Assembly (NCBI GenBank): GCA_946902875.1
Contig: OX336343.1
Location: 11,033,361-11,097,360 of the forward strand
Length of the DNA stretch: 64,000 nucleotides
From: Nematopogon swammerdamellus
Lineage: Eukaryota > Arthropoda > Insecta > Lepidoptera > Adelidae
Direction of reading: 5' to 3'
Below the pieces are notes generated by a model. That model made no database searches. It was not told the origin of the DNA and was given only the letters and a program-made list of their open reading frames with translations. This document shows, piece after piece, positions 11,130 through 21,279 of the stretch; position 1 is the stretch's first letter; every line of letters starts with the position of its first letter. Position numbers and translations under genes: made by a program.

Positions 11130-14100
11130 CTGAAACATTATGTAATTATTAAATAACCGTGGCTGAAGACAACATTTTGAATTCTTTCTTTGCTTAAGCA
11201 GATTTTTTGGGGGAATTTCGAATATTCTGAGATACCTTTCAATAAAGTACTTTTTAGAATGTTAAAATATACAGCGTAACATAATATTTATCAAATATAA
11301 AGTAGGCATTCTGCGAAAATTAAATCAAGCGAGGCGTGACTTCCAAAAACTCAATATTGACTTCCTTCGTTATCTTCTCGCAAAAAAGGCTGAATAGTAG
11401 GAAGTCCTGACAAAGTAATACAACATTAAATTAGCGTTTCAATTTGTTTTATTGTTGTTGTTTTCTCTCTTTAATATTTAATTTTTTTAATTTCCTTGCA
11501 TATACCATATATTAAAATAAAAATGTCGCATCCTTGCTTCCTTATTCAAAATTGTGTCCAATGTTCTGTATAACGAGAAACATTTTAATAATAAATATCA
11601 AGGTTCAAGGTGCTTAGTTATAATAAAAACTTAGTAAAATATTAATTTTTATGCGAGGTTTACACTCATCCAGCACATGCCACTGCTCCTGCCGCTGCTG
11701 CGATTATTGCCCAAAATACTGCTGCGGCAGCATCGACGCAAATGAGCGTTCACACTCAACCTTCATGTTCACTGGCCAATTATATATTATATATATATAT
11801 TGTATGTATGTATTAAGTCATGTTTCTCTCTTGCTCTTCGTTTTACTAATTATTGTATTGTATACTTATATATTATATATTGTAATCATGTATGTATGTT
11901 TATTCATACCTATTTATTTAGTTACTATTCTCTCACATTATCTGTGCGCATACTTATACACATTTACCACATCCCAAAGGTTTGCTCTAACATAATGCAG
12001 ATCTGCATTCAGCCGACCTTTTTGTACCTTATTTTATCGAAAAATGGTGTACAATAAAAAATAAATACAATACAATACAATACTTCCGTCCCAACTCGTA
12101 GCAATGGCGGAAGAAGTTCTTGCGGCGACAGTGCTGTCTCCTCAGTGTATAAGTAGTATAAATTTACCACTAGTAACTATGACCTGTATATATGTATATA
12201 TTTAGACATATATCTCATATATTAGACATATACTCATGTATTCATGTATGTATGTAAGTATATACATAAGTATTACATATTTATATATAAGAAACCGTCG
12301 ATATTTTATCAAAAGGCGAGAATAGCCAAACGATGTATACTCAAAGACTCCAATGATAGCGCTATTCAAGCCTTACCCAACACATCACTATCAGATGAAC
12401 TGGAATCGAGACTCGAATTCTACAAATCATTCCAAGTTGGTACACGCACCAATAGATCTGGATTGGGCATAGAAACAGCAAAGTCTGATAAAGAAATACT
12501 GAAAGGTTTTGCTCAGGAGGACATGGAACAAGGCTTCAAACTTCACGCCTTAAACCTAGAAATGCAGAATGATTGGCTAACAGTGGGTGACTTCTGCATC
12601 CCTCCTGCATTGAAGTGGAAATCCATAATATACAACTGGTCCCCTGAGCTGCTTAAGTTCTACTTAAATGCATTCCAGCTTACTCTCCCCGACCCGAGTA
12701 ACCTAGTTAGATGGGGCAAATCTACAAATAGGCTATGCCCGTCATGTAAGGAGTTCGTAGGCACGGCCAAACATTTGTTATGCGGATGCAAAATACTACT
12801 TGAGCGAGGCCAGTATTCCTACCGTCATGATAAAGTCCTCCAAATCATCAGAGAGGCCATCAACCTGTCAATTGCACGGACCAGGAAAGGGCAAACCAGT
12901 AGCGGCTTCCAGAAGGTCAACTTTGTGAAACCTGGAGCCAATAAGCTGCCCAAAGATAGGACTAAACCTTCTTCAATTTTGGGAGCAGCAAAGGATTGGG
13001 AATTGTTGATGGACACACATGAGAAGCATTACCAAATGCCTTCGGAAATCTGTACCACAGCATTAAGACCGGATATACTCATATTCTCAAAAGCGACAAA
13101 GCATGTAGTACTTGTTGAACTTACAGTTCCATGGGAAAGTAACATACCGAAGGACCACAACATCAAACTTAACAAGTACTGCAACTTAGTAGACCGGATT
13201 GTGAGAAACGGATTCAAGACTGATCTCTTCGCTGTGGAAGTCGGAGCAAGAGGACTACCAGCGAAGTCGCTCTACAGTCTCTTCAAGAATCTAGGGCTCC
13301 CAAGATCGACGCTAAGCTCATATATGGAGAGAGCTTCGAAAACGTCACTGGAAGCATCCTACAGAATATGGATAGGTAGAGAGAGGGAGGTCGAGAGCGG
13401 GACTGGTGGTTTCCCCGCGTCCTAGTCAACGCAGACTAGCTGACGAGGGCTTGAAGCGAGCCGAAACGTGAAGCATGCGCGGGAAATTTAGAGTGGCCAC
13501 TCGCTAGTCCCGACCTCGATTAATACCCTCCTCTACTGCCGATGGGCCCGGATATGTTCGGTGAAGCCATCGTAAGCTTAGATCCACACCTTCCCTTCCT
13601 TGAATTTACTAGTTCGTACTTATATGTAGTATATTATAATATTATAATATTATGTATATTGTATATTATTCTTTATTTCACGTTATTAAAATTTTACATT
13701 AATTTTACATATATTATACAAAAAAGTAATAAAAATACACAAAATTAATATAAAAATAAAAAACGGTAATACCGCCGGCGGCGGGAGGCAGGCCTCCAAG
13801 CACACCGGCGGGTGCAGGCCGTGGCTACGGAGCTCTCCGAGACGACGCGAGGCAAGCTACGAGCGATAGGTGGTGGTACTAGACACGTAGGCCACCACCA
13901 CCCCCATCTCGGAGAGCTCCGTATCCGCCGGACTGCACGGCGACGTCGTCGCGCAGGTCTGTTAAACGTCTTCATCTTTGCGCGCGCGTCGCCTCTTGTA
14001 TATTTATTATTATAATATTTAACATACGACTCTCAAACATCCAAAGGTTGACTGGGAGAAATCCCTGCAAAGGATAAGTCCGCCGGCGCGGGGGCAAGTG

Positions 14101-17100
14101 AGCGAGAGGGCTGAATGTGAACACCTTACTCGCGCTCGCGCTGCCAATCGAGTCCTTTGAATTCCGCACGAAAAACCGACAATTGAGGGAGCGCCGGGCC
14201 CTGCTCACTTCCCTGCCCTGTTGGGCTGAGTCTTAAACCTCGCATCAGAGTGCTTAACAAAAAATATTTGTTTCCATTGAACTGTTATCTCTTGCTCTTC
14301 GCTTTATTGATTCTATATTCATCATTCGTATGGTAGACACTACACTTGAATTAGTTTTGTTGAAAAGTGTTTTTAAGTCTTTGTTTACAATACGTTGTGA
14401 CTAACTACATAATACACACCGCTTCGTTGTCGGTATGTTCGTAAAGCTTCTAATATAATTGAATTGAATGTAATATGACTTGTTACAAAACTTAATACCT
14501 GTGGTGATTTTCGTATTTGCTTGGTACCATGTAGCAGTTTGATTCTTTGTATATTATTCTCCTTTTGCTGACCCATGGCCATTGGAGGCTCCAGTTGGCG
14601 TTCTGAAACATGTATTGTCCAGTTTTAATATAATGTTAATCTATTGGTATTAATAAAAATATTTAGCATAACCACCTTTATTGACAAAAAAGAATATACA
14701 TATGCACAACCAACAAATAGAAACATTAAATTAAAAACTATACTAAATCTAAAATCTAACTATCTAAAACTAAATAAATAAATTAAATAAACCTACTTAT
14801 AAAACCTACTATAACAGACCTATAAAACCTACTAATAAACCTATAAAAGAAAACTAGTAACCCTCCTCCAGGTGAGACGATGTGGGCACGGTTCCGAGGA
14901 CGCTAGCGGCATTACCTCGTTGGATGGCCACACTGATAAGCTGCCTCAGGAACTCGAGCGATCGATGTTCTCCTGAAGCAGCGTACAGGGCCATCCCAAT
15001 ATCTTTGGTAAGCCGCTTTGCCTCCTCTGACCATGCCCCCATCGTCTCAACCGAAAATGCGGCGAAGATGTGATAGTGTGCCACCGATCTGTACTTGTGT
15101 GTTTGTGGCGGGCTGCAGTTTCAGCGGCAGCGCCGCCGGCGCGCTTCGAGCATGCCTTAACATGGCTGCTGCACAGAGTATCAACGCAGGTAGCATCCCA
15201 TACTAGGAACTTTCCCTCACGCCACGGAACGATAGTCATGCCGTCAGGACGCTTACCATCGTCCCGAAATAGGCCCACTGGCTCGAGCGTTGAGGGAAAG
15301 CCGGCTGATACGAGTGATCTTCTCAAAATATCATTCAGCATATGATGGCGTGGGATTCTACCTGCGCTCTTCTGGCAGCATAAACCGTGGTGCCCGAATT
15401 CATCAGCAGTTTCGCCACAAACACATCTGAGAGCATTTGTTTTAACGCCGAGACGCAAAGAGATGGCGATGCGGAGGGAGTGCGGATCCAGAAGCATGCC
15501 CGTTGTAGGTGAGGGAATAGCATGCAACCAGGACCCAGACTCCTTCTCACGCAACGCCAAAAGGCGTTATGTTATGTGTTCGTTATGTTAATCTTACAAT
15601 ATTTGTATTAATTTAGTGGTTTCGTCTGTTTTTAAGTACCTTAACCTTAGTCAAATATTTGTTTATGATCATGCCCATTTGTGTTATGCAGTATTTTTAA
15701 TATATTAAAGTCAAATCTTTAATTCTTTTTTTAATGAACGCATTTTAATACGTAATAACTGATAGTTCAAAGAGATAATGCCTTTGAGGAAACTTGGATG
15801 CCAGTAGTATTTCCTTTCATGTTAAGGGTTTTCTAATGTAGGTATACTATACTACTACTTCTAAGTCAATTCACCACAGCTGAACTCAATATCATTAATG
15901 GAGTTTCACGCCCAGTACAGACTTATTGTACGTACAGTCTTAGCATGGATTCTTCTTCTAGCTGCCTTCTCGTCCTCAAGCCTCTTTTCCTCCTCGGGGT
16001 CGTAAAATTGCTCCTGCAAGACAGACAACTTATTTCTTAGATTGTGTACGCGTGATACTGATGGATAAAATTATTGATGCAAAAAATTCGAAGATACAAC
16101 ATCTGATTTTAACCTACTTCCAATTGTATGTGTATAACATTAACAAACTTTTATAATATGAAATATAATTATTAATATTTTACGCACTTTAATTTAGCAA
16201 TTTTTTTTTTATATCAGTCGCCACCGCCTTAACACTTAACGCTTGCTTCAAAACACAAATCTTGTACTTAAGTAAGATTTCTTGACTGGTGGGATCTGCT
16301 TTAGGTTGTAAGGTGAGAGGACGACATGCGCGATTCAATTATAAAAGATTTTTTCTATTTAAATGTTAACGCTATAAACGCCGCAGCAAACTCGTATTTC
16401 TATTGTTCAGACCTAGGTTCAGACCATGGAGAAGGCCAATAACCACACAAAACATGCAAAAAATTATTTGATTTGAAATTTGGGCAAAATCCTTAAATTA
16501 AACCTAAAAAAAAATCGTGGATCACCAGCGAGACCCATGGCGTTCAAAATTTTAGCAGATAAAATGAATGAAAAAAATCTAAAAATTTGGCAATATTCTC
16601 GCTGCCAAAATCCCCTAGAGAGTGGCCCAACAATATCGATGTCAACAGTAACCAAATATGGGAGCTTAACGGTATTATTATTGTGAAGGAAATTTTAATA
16701 AAGAATTAGGGAAAAGCTGTTGGATACGATACTTATTAACTCGTGGCATATAAAACAGCAATTAAGCACACTGATGTTCTTTGGCGTTCGAAAAACAAAA
16801 AGGTTACATTCGCCTAAAATGGTACGCTTTATTCCAGAGTTCTCGAAAATGTATATTCTGCGGGATTTATAAAAAACGTATGTTTTAAAATGTTGATGAA
16901 AATAATGAAAGTCTTACAATTTGATCCTGCCAACAGTGGTAGCTGTCTTCGGTGTCTTCGGGCCTGCAAGTAATAAATTTTGCGTGAATTTTTGCTGCCA
17001 AGTAGTTACTTGGCTACTCGTCATCATTATTAATTTTTTATTAGTCCAGAAACAAACAGACGAGAAAATACAGTAAGATACAAACAATAATCAAGTTTGC

Positions 17101-19042
17101 TACAGCATCGTTAGGCACCAGCACTAATAATAATGTTTTGGGTTGCTTTTTTAGGGACGGACGGACGGAAATAAATTGGTAATTGCGCCCGACTGTGATT
17201 TTAAGGGACTCTGTCCGTATGAGTGCCTACGAAACTCCAAAACCAGAAATAATTATAGTTCGGGGTTCAGTGACGTTGAAAGAATTAATGATCAAGCCGC
17301 GCTTGTATGAAAAGCATTATGAATCTGGAAGAGATATCAGAGTTTTATAAAGAAAGAAAAAATAAGTACACCCATCGTCCCACCCCTTCGTCAGCCTCGG
17401 TAGCTCAGTGGTGCGGTCGGTCGATGGATGGGTGACCGTTCGACCGTTGGAGGCTGACCGTGGTTCGGATTCCACGGAAAACTGTAGGTCCCTTCCCTTC
17501 TTACATTACTAGGTGGTAGGGCTTATCCCGCCCGGGTTGGTGCCACCGCACTGAATGAAACGTCGTCGGTCGAAACGGCTAGGTATGTAAATAGTTCGTA
17601 TTTTCCGTCCAGTTCAGTGTAGCCGACATGAAATGAAGGGAAGCACTGACATGGCACCTAGTTCACCAAGGTGTAATGGGTTGTAGTAGTTAATTTAGCG
17701 AACAGTTTCCATAAAAAAGTATATTGAAAAAAACTTACGCAGAAACAGCGAGGCGGATCTGTATGCCCGACTCGATGATGATGGCGTGTGCTTCCTGGAT
17801 GGTGAGAGTGCTGGTGTCTATGTCGTTAATGCGCAGGAGTTTGTCTCCGGGCCGGATGCCAGCCTTATGCGCGCGACTATCGTTTTTCACCTGCAGCAGA
17901 AGCAGTTTTTTATGCAAACCAAAATGGGTGGCTGTGCCGAGGGACCTATGGTGCAGTCGACAGAGTCAAAAACTCCTCCCGAAACCACGCTCAAAGAGGC
18001 ACAATGCCAGCAGATTTGCGAACTGTTAGTAGGCTATTTAGCCTTACGACGATTGAAGACACCCAGGTTAAGAGATTCGGAAAACACACTCGCCGGAAGA
18101 CAGTTTCACACCCTAGCCGTGCGACAAAGGAACGCTTTTGAGAACCGATGGGTTCTTAAAATCCCAATGTAAACAACAAACGGGTGCTCAGTTTCTCTGC
18201 GACGAGTGCTTCGAAGATGGGTTGGATGGCAAGGAATATAGGATGTAAGTTGTACCTCCGTGGAGCATCATAGTACCTGTAGAATAGACTGAGCGACCCT
18301 ACAAAACGTCTGTGACTCAGACTCCAGACAGACCATGAGTCAGTTTCTGGGCTCGGGTCGCTGTATTGAGCCCAAGGACGCCAACAAATACTGGCAGCAG
18401 TTATTTGGTAGTTATTTCAAGCCAAGCTGTTTACATTTTAAACCCCGCAATACCAAAGACAGAAGGAGCATCAACGACGACCAACGTGAAAATTTCAGTA
18501 CAGTTGGCGCGACCAAAGGAAGGCACTGATATGTCACCTAGTTCACAATGTTATGGGCTGACATCACGGATGTTGTAGGTGATGTGCCGACCGTGTCAAT
18601 TTCTATAAAAAAACCATTATAAAACACGTACATCGTTCAAATCCTCGTGTCCCTAAGATACGTCCGTAAAATTCGCGAGTTGTAAATTACGAGTGCTGTT
18701 ACCTATATCCAATGTACACATGATCGCAATGCTATCTTAAGCTGAGCAGTCGGGTTTTATAAATTTTTTACTTTATGTGTTGATATATTAGATAAATATA
18801 TAAAATTAAATACATGTATAAATTAGCAGAGTTCTTACCGCTGTGACTCTTAGCGGCGTCTTATAGAAAAGACCACCGGCGAGATCGAAGCCCCATATCG
18901 AATCCTCAAAGCTGACCCTCTCGTGAATCCCCTCGTTCTTCGACTCCCACGAGGGTTTCGTCAGCTCCCCCGCCAGCAGGGCCGCCTCAGAAGCCTTGAG
19001 CTTGCTGCCTCGCATGGAGGGCAGCGCGGTGCCTCCGCTCAT
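10517..19042 (-). CDS. PDZ-domain protein, ALP/Enigma/Zasp-like; six coding exons
   Basis: Join of 19042-18839, 17890-17739, 16963-16918, 16013-15936, 14602-14499 and 11129-10517: 1197 nt, 398 residues. All introns are GT-AG and all phases agree. The PDZ domain spans about residues 44-120: WGFDLAGG (50-57) forms the carboxylate-binding loop, and [16 protein letters not shown] then [10 protein letters not shown] supply the later strands and helix. After it come a small Trp/Cys segment (WQDQI), a charged probable helix (135-160), a conserved-looking stretch [20 protein letters not shown] (about 172-191) and a Glu-rich acidic tail (about 261-398). There is no LIM domain. PDZ domains of this type bind C-terminal or internal peptides, in Zasp-like proteins at muscle Z-discs or actin structures; that role is inferred. 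The start is the first ATG of exon 1; a longer N-terminus is possible (21103-21118). Confidence 0.88.
11131..12243. other. PDZ intron 5, distal part
   Basis: Intronic AT-rich sequence with no coding evidence. It holds a CTG/CCG-rich block at 11650-11770, (TATA)n-rich DNA at 11780-11900, and an (ACAAT)n run at 12063-12082. Confidence 0.5.
12244..13425 (+). mobile_element. RLE-type non-LTR retrotransposon C-terminal ORF (R2/R4/Hero-like)
   Basis: An uninterrupted 393-codon ORF, in PDZ intron 5 and antisense to the gene. The first 15-20 codons are probably chance; element-like sequence starts near 12300. The protein has a C-X2-C-X8-H-X4-C knuckle ([18 protein letters not shown], about residues 166-183) and then [11 protein letters not shown]. 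It then has RPD-X14-E ([18 protein letters not shown]), the PD-(D/E)XK-type signature of restriction-like-endonuclease retrotransposons. The reverse transcriptase domain that should precede it is absent, so this is a 5'-truncated insertion. Lack of stops suggests it is recent, or less likely retained. Clade assignment is from general pattern only. Confidence 0.8.
13426..13664 (+). other. 3' UTR and flank of the RLE element
   Basis: Follows the stop directly, with GCGAGCCGAAACGTGAAGCA and a weakly inverted AGTGGCCACT. It runs into (TAT)n-rich DNA near 13620. The exact end of the element is not visible. Confidence 0.4.
13665..13955 (-). repeat. GC-rich retroposon 3' end, copy 2
   Basis: Near-identical to 7772-8063, including GGAGCTCTCCGAGA / TCTCGGAGAGCTCC as an internal inverted repeat and the AT-rich AATAAA-bearing end. 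It lies inside PDZ intron 5. Confidence 0.55.
14025..14085 (+). repeat. LINE/SINE 3'-tail fragment 'catccaaaggttgactgg'
   Basis: Contains ACATACGACTCTCAAACATC then AAAGGTTGACTGGGAGAAAT and AAGGATAAGTCC, matching 36735-36795 and part of the insert at 57683-57784. It is a dispersed retroposon end. Confidence 0.5.
14499..14602 (-). CDS. PDZ gene coding exon 5
   Basis: 104 nt, phase 0 in and phase 2 out; acceptor ATGTTTCAG, donor GTATTA. It encodes [20 protein letters not shown] and then [14 protein letters not shown]. The aromatic/basic composition contrasts with the acidic tail and looks like a conserved motif, although I cannot name it. Confidence 0.8.
14640..14853 (-). other. 3' region of the RLE relic
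   Basis: A/T-rich with several 'cctataaaacctacta' repeats at 14790-14840, probably the 3' UTR of the relic. No coding evidence. Confidence 0.35.
14854..15560 (-). pseudogene. RLE-type retrotransposon relic, second lineage
   Basis: The minus strand reads [18 protein letters not shown], then [11 protein letters not shown], a C-X-C-X8-H-X4-C knuckle ([17 protein letters not shown]), [19 protein letters not shown] and [20 protein letters not shown]. The last is an RPD...D endonuclease signature. A frameshift near 15070 moves the rest to another frame ([29 protein letters not shown]). It lies in PDZ intron 4, in the same sense as the gene. It differs clearly in sequence from the ORF at 12244-13425. 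The RT domain is absent. Confidence 0.8.
15936..16013 (-). CDS. PDZ gene coding exon 4
   Basis: 78 nt, phase 0 on both sides; acceptor TGTCTTGCAG, donor GTACGT. It encodes [20 protein letters not shown] and RIHAKT, a highly charged, probably helical linker. Confidence 0.8.
16918..16963 (-). CDS. PDZ gene coding exon 3
   Basis: 46 nt; acceptor TTACTTGCAG, donor GTAAGA. It completes an Ala codon from exon 2 and encodes [15 protein letters not shown]. Too short to stand alone, but phase and splice sites fit both neighbours exactly. Confidence 0.75.
17390..17718 (+). repeat. SINE-1 copy in PDZ intron 2
   Basis: Has the tRNA-like A box (TAGCTCAGTGG), a shortened 5S-like core (only GGATGGGTGACCG remains) and a B box (GGTTCGGATTCC), then the whole body to TTTCCATAAAAAA. 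Its poly-A ends 20 nt from the exon 2 donor. It is antisense to the gene. Confidence 0.85.
17739..17890 (-). CDS. PDZ gene coding exon 2
   Basis: 152 nt, phase 0 in and phase 2 out, with acceptor CTGCTGCAG and donor GTAAGT. It encodes [20 protein letters not shown] and the rest of the PDZ domain. Retroelement ends lie within 15 nt (acceptor side) and 20 nt (donor side). Confidence 0.9.
17906..18115 (-). pseudogene. LINE 3' end in PDZ intron 1
   Basis: Sister of the copy at 230-600: the minus strand encodes NLGVFKRRK-like C-terminal RT sequence and then the CAGCCACCCATTTTGG tail and six A residues. Those A residues end 15 nt before exon 2. It is in the same orientation as the host gene. Confidence 0.65.
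18506..18612 (+). repeat. SINE-1 3' fragment in PDZ intron 1
   Basis: Carries only the tail: AAGGCACTGATATGTCACC to TTTCTATAAAAAAA. Confidence 0.65.
18839..19042 (-). CDS. PDZ gene coding exon 1
   Basis: Residues 1-68, beginning [12 protein letters not shown] and ending KTPLRVTA at a GTAAGA donor (18838). It carries the first half of the PDZ domain including WGFDLAGG. An acceptor-like CTGCAG lies 13 nt before the ATG, so an upstream exon is expected. Confidence 0.85.
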
Positions 19043-19244
19043 GGTCGCTGTATCTGCAGATAGGCATGTTTTTACGATACTGTATCTAACCCTTTGGCAG
19101 GAATTCTTGTTGAATAAGTCAGTTCTATGTTTCCGTGTCTGTCTGTTTATCACACCTCAAACTCCTAATCGGTTTGAGCTATCTTCCTAAACTTGGTATG
19201 CATATATCTGTTGATTCCGAAAAGGAAACATCATCTCCTATGTA

Positions 19245-19590
19245 CCGTGTGGGGCCGGTACTTAAAAAGAATAGCCCCACTCGTCGACTAAGGGATAAGG
19301 AAATTCGTCAGCCTCGGTAGCTCAGTGGTGCGGTCAGTCAACTGTAGGTTCCTTCCCTTCTTACCTTACTAGGTGGTAGGATTTATCCCGGCCGGGTTGA
19401 TACCACCGCACTGAACGAAACTTCGTTCGAAACGGCTATGAAAATAGTTCATGTTTTCCGTCCAGTTCAGTGTAGCCGATATGAAATGAATGGAAGCACT
19501 GACATGGCACCTAGTTCACCCGGTGTTATGGGCTGACATCACGGATGTTGTACGTGATGTAGCCAACCGTGTCAGGTTCCATAAAAAAAA
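19245..19590 (+). repeat. SINE-1 copy with the 'gcatctctcc' repeat remnant
   Basis: 19245-19300 is a shortened TGTGGGGCCGGTACTTAAAA block. 19307 onward is SINE-1 with A box TAGCTCAGTGG, a head deletion removing the 5S-like core and B box, and the body to TTCCATAAAAAAAA. It lies just upstream of PDZ exon 1. Confidence 0.75.
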
Positions 19591-20295
19591 TCTCCTAGGT
19601 GTGAAAAAAGGTTACACCAAGTTCTTAAGTAGGCACCATGTCAGTAGTGTCATTTAATGTGTCAGTTGTGCTCTTGGGTCGTATCGTACACACTGAACAA
19701 TAATAAAATGTTTTTGCAGGCTATTGTTTTTATGGGTGCTTGAGTCAAAGGGGCTAAAGCACATGCTCCGATCATCTAATACAGCAATAATAATAAATAA
19801 ATGTCAGGCCATAGAGAATAATCCCCACACATGTCTCATATTATGTGGAGGTGGAGATGGATATGCATTTCAAAACAATTTTGACTTCCTGAATTTTCTG
19901 AAAATTATTCATGCATGTTCGCTCGTAACTCTAAAACATTTGGTTTCAATCATTCATTCGAAACTTTCCGAAGTTTCAAAATTAAATCTACTAGAATATG
20001 AATCAAATTTTTATGCAAAAATTTTATTCATATTCTTCGAACGGAAAAACTTTACCACCGCGCGAACTCTTGTCTTAGCAAACTCTTTTCATCACAAAGA
20101 CGTTGGATCTCAATAACATTCGTGATTCATCTTCTGAAATATTCGCGAAACATATGTAGAAGAGGCATCTCCTCGGAGATGAAATAAAATGCGCAAAGAC
20201 GAAATTACAAATATGTGTCTCTCACTGTCACACTCGCTTACTCTGGCATCTTCTGCCGACGACGACGACGGTTCGAAAATTTAGAGAGAATACGT
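19591..20295. other. No gene recognised
   Basis: 19730-19790 distantly resembles the SINE-2 tail (GGGTGCTTGAGTCAAAGGGG). The 130-codon open frame at 19724-20116 has no recognisable domain. If the upstream PDZ exon is real, this lies within its first intron. Confidence 0.35.
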
Positions 20296-20384
20296 GATCG
20301 ACCCGATGGCAGAATTGGTAACGCGCTAGCGGGTCAAACCGGAGTTCCAGGTTCGAAACCCGGTCTGATCGTATTTTTTCTCTT
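20296..20384 (+). other. tRNA-like pol III promoter unit
   Basis: TGGCAGAATTGG fits an A box and GGTTCGAAACC fits a B box; a T6 terminator follows at 20373-20378. Ends GATC...GACC and GGTC...GATC could form an imperfect acceptor stem. The anticodon arm does not fold well, so it is more likely a tRNA pseudogene or SINE head than a working tRNA. The A-box half resembles tRNA-Leu. Confidence 0.4.
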
Positions 20385-20399
20385 CATTTTAGGCTTTGA

Positions 20400-21102
20400 A
20401 TTTATTTAAGTAATGAAAAAATATAAAAAGCGAGTACATGCTTAGTACTAATATATTAAAATATAATATTGAAAAGAATGTCAAATGCATGACAAACTGT
20501 GACAATGACGTTTCTATCGCTTTCTTTCGCTAATTGCTCAACGCTGGCTAACGAAAACTTTCTCGCAATCTTGCGGTATGCTTTGTTTTTTATAGAGTTT
20601 TTTAAGGAACCTGACGTGATTGTCTTATCTATCACCTACTACAACCGTGATGGTAACTCATCATCACACTTAATAATAAATAGATAATATTTTAAAATGT
20701 AAAATATTAAAATTATTTATTGCTCTGTTGCAAATTATGCTAAGAGTTATGTTTTTGTTGTGTGTAGATGTTTTTCAATAAAATCGCTACTTTATTAAAA
20801 ATTTACAGGGAGATAATAAAATAGAAAGCGATAAAATTTGCCGACTGAAATTTTATCGATAAACTTTTTTAATTGTTTATAAAGAAATAGAGTAATGGCT
20901 TAGATTTGCTCGAATTATTTGCACAGTAATAAACACAAAAATTAAACAAAATCTCTTTAAAAATAGATTATTGTTAATTCCTAACACGTTATGAATGACT
21001 AAAGTGGGGCTATTTATTTACAAACAAAATGATTAACAAAATAGCGGGCGATTCATGAAAATTCTTATGAAAGAAAAATATTGCAGAGACAACGCAACTT
21101 AC
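20400..21102. other. No gene recognised
   Basis: AT-rich. A decayed piece resembling the SINE-1 tail is near 20600-20650 (CCTGACGTGATTGTC, ATCACCTACTACAACC). Confidence 0.35.
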
Positions 21103-21118
21103 CTACCATGTACTTCAT
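21103..21118 (-). CDS. Candidate alternative first coding exon of the PDZ gene
   Basis: The minus strand reads ATGAAGTACATGGTAG then a strong donor GTAAGT. Spliced to the CTGCAG acceptor just before exon 1, the frame continues without stop: [13 protein letters not shown] and onward. The exon is tiny and its 5' side is AT-rich, so this is a hypothesis. It would move the gene's 5' end about 2 kb upstream. Confidence 0.3.
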
Positions 21119-21279
21119 CCTCAAATTTAATTCAAATTTAATACTCAAATTATAATTATTTTTTTTAAGTAGGTACTAGTTATTATTTTTAATTTAAATT
21201 CATAAAATATTTCACGCTACGCTAGATTTTTCAACTTTAACTTTAGATTATTAACACTTAGATCCCAAATTAAAACAGA

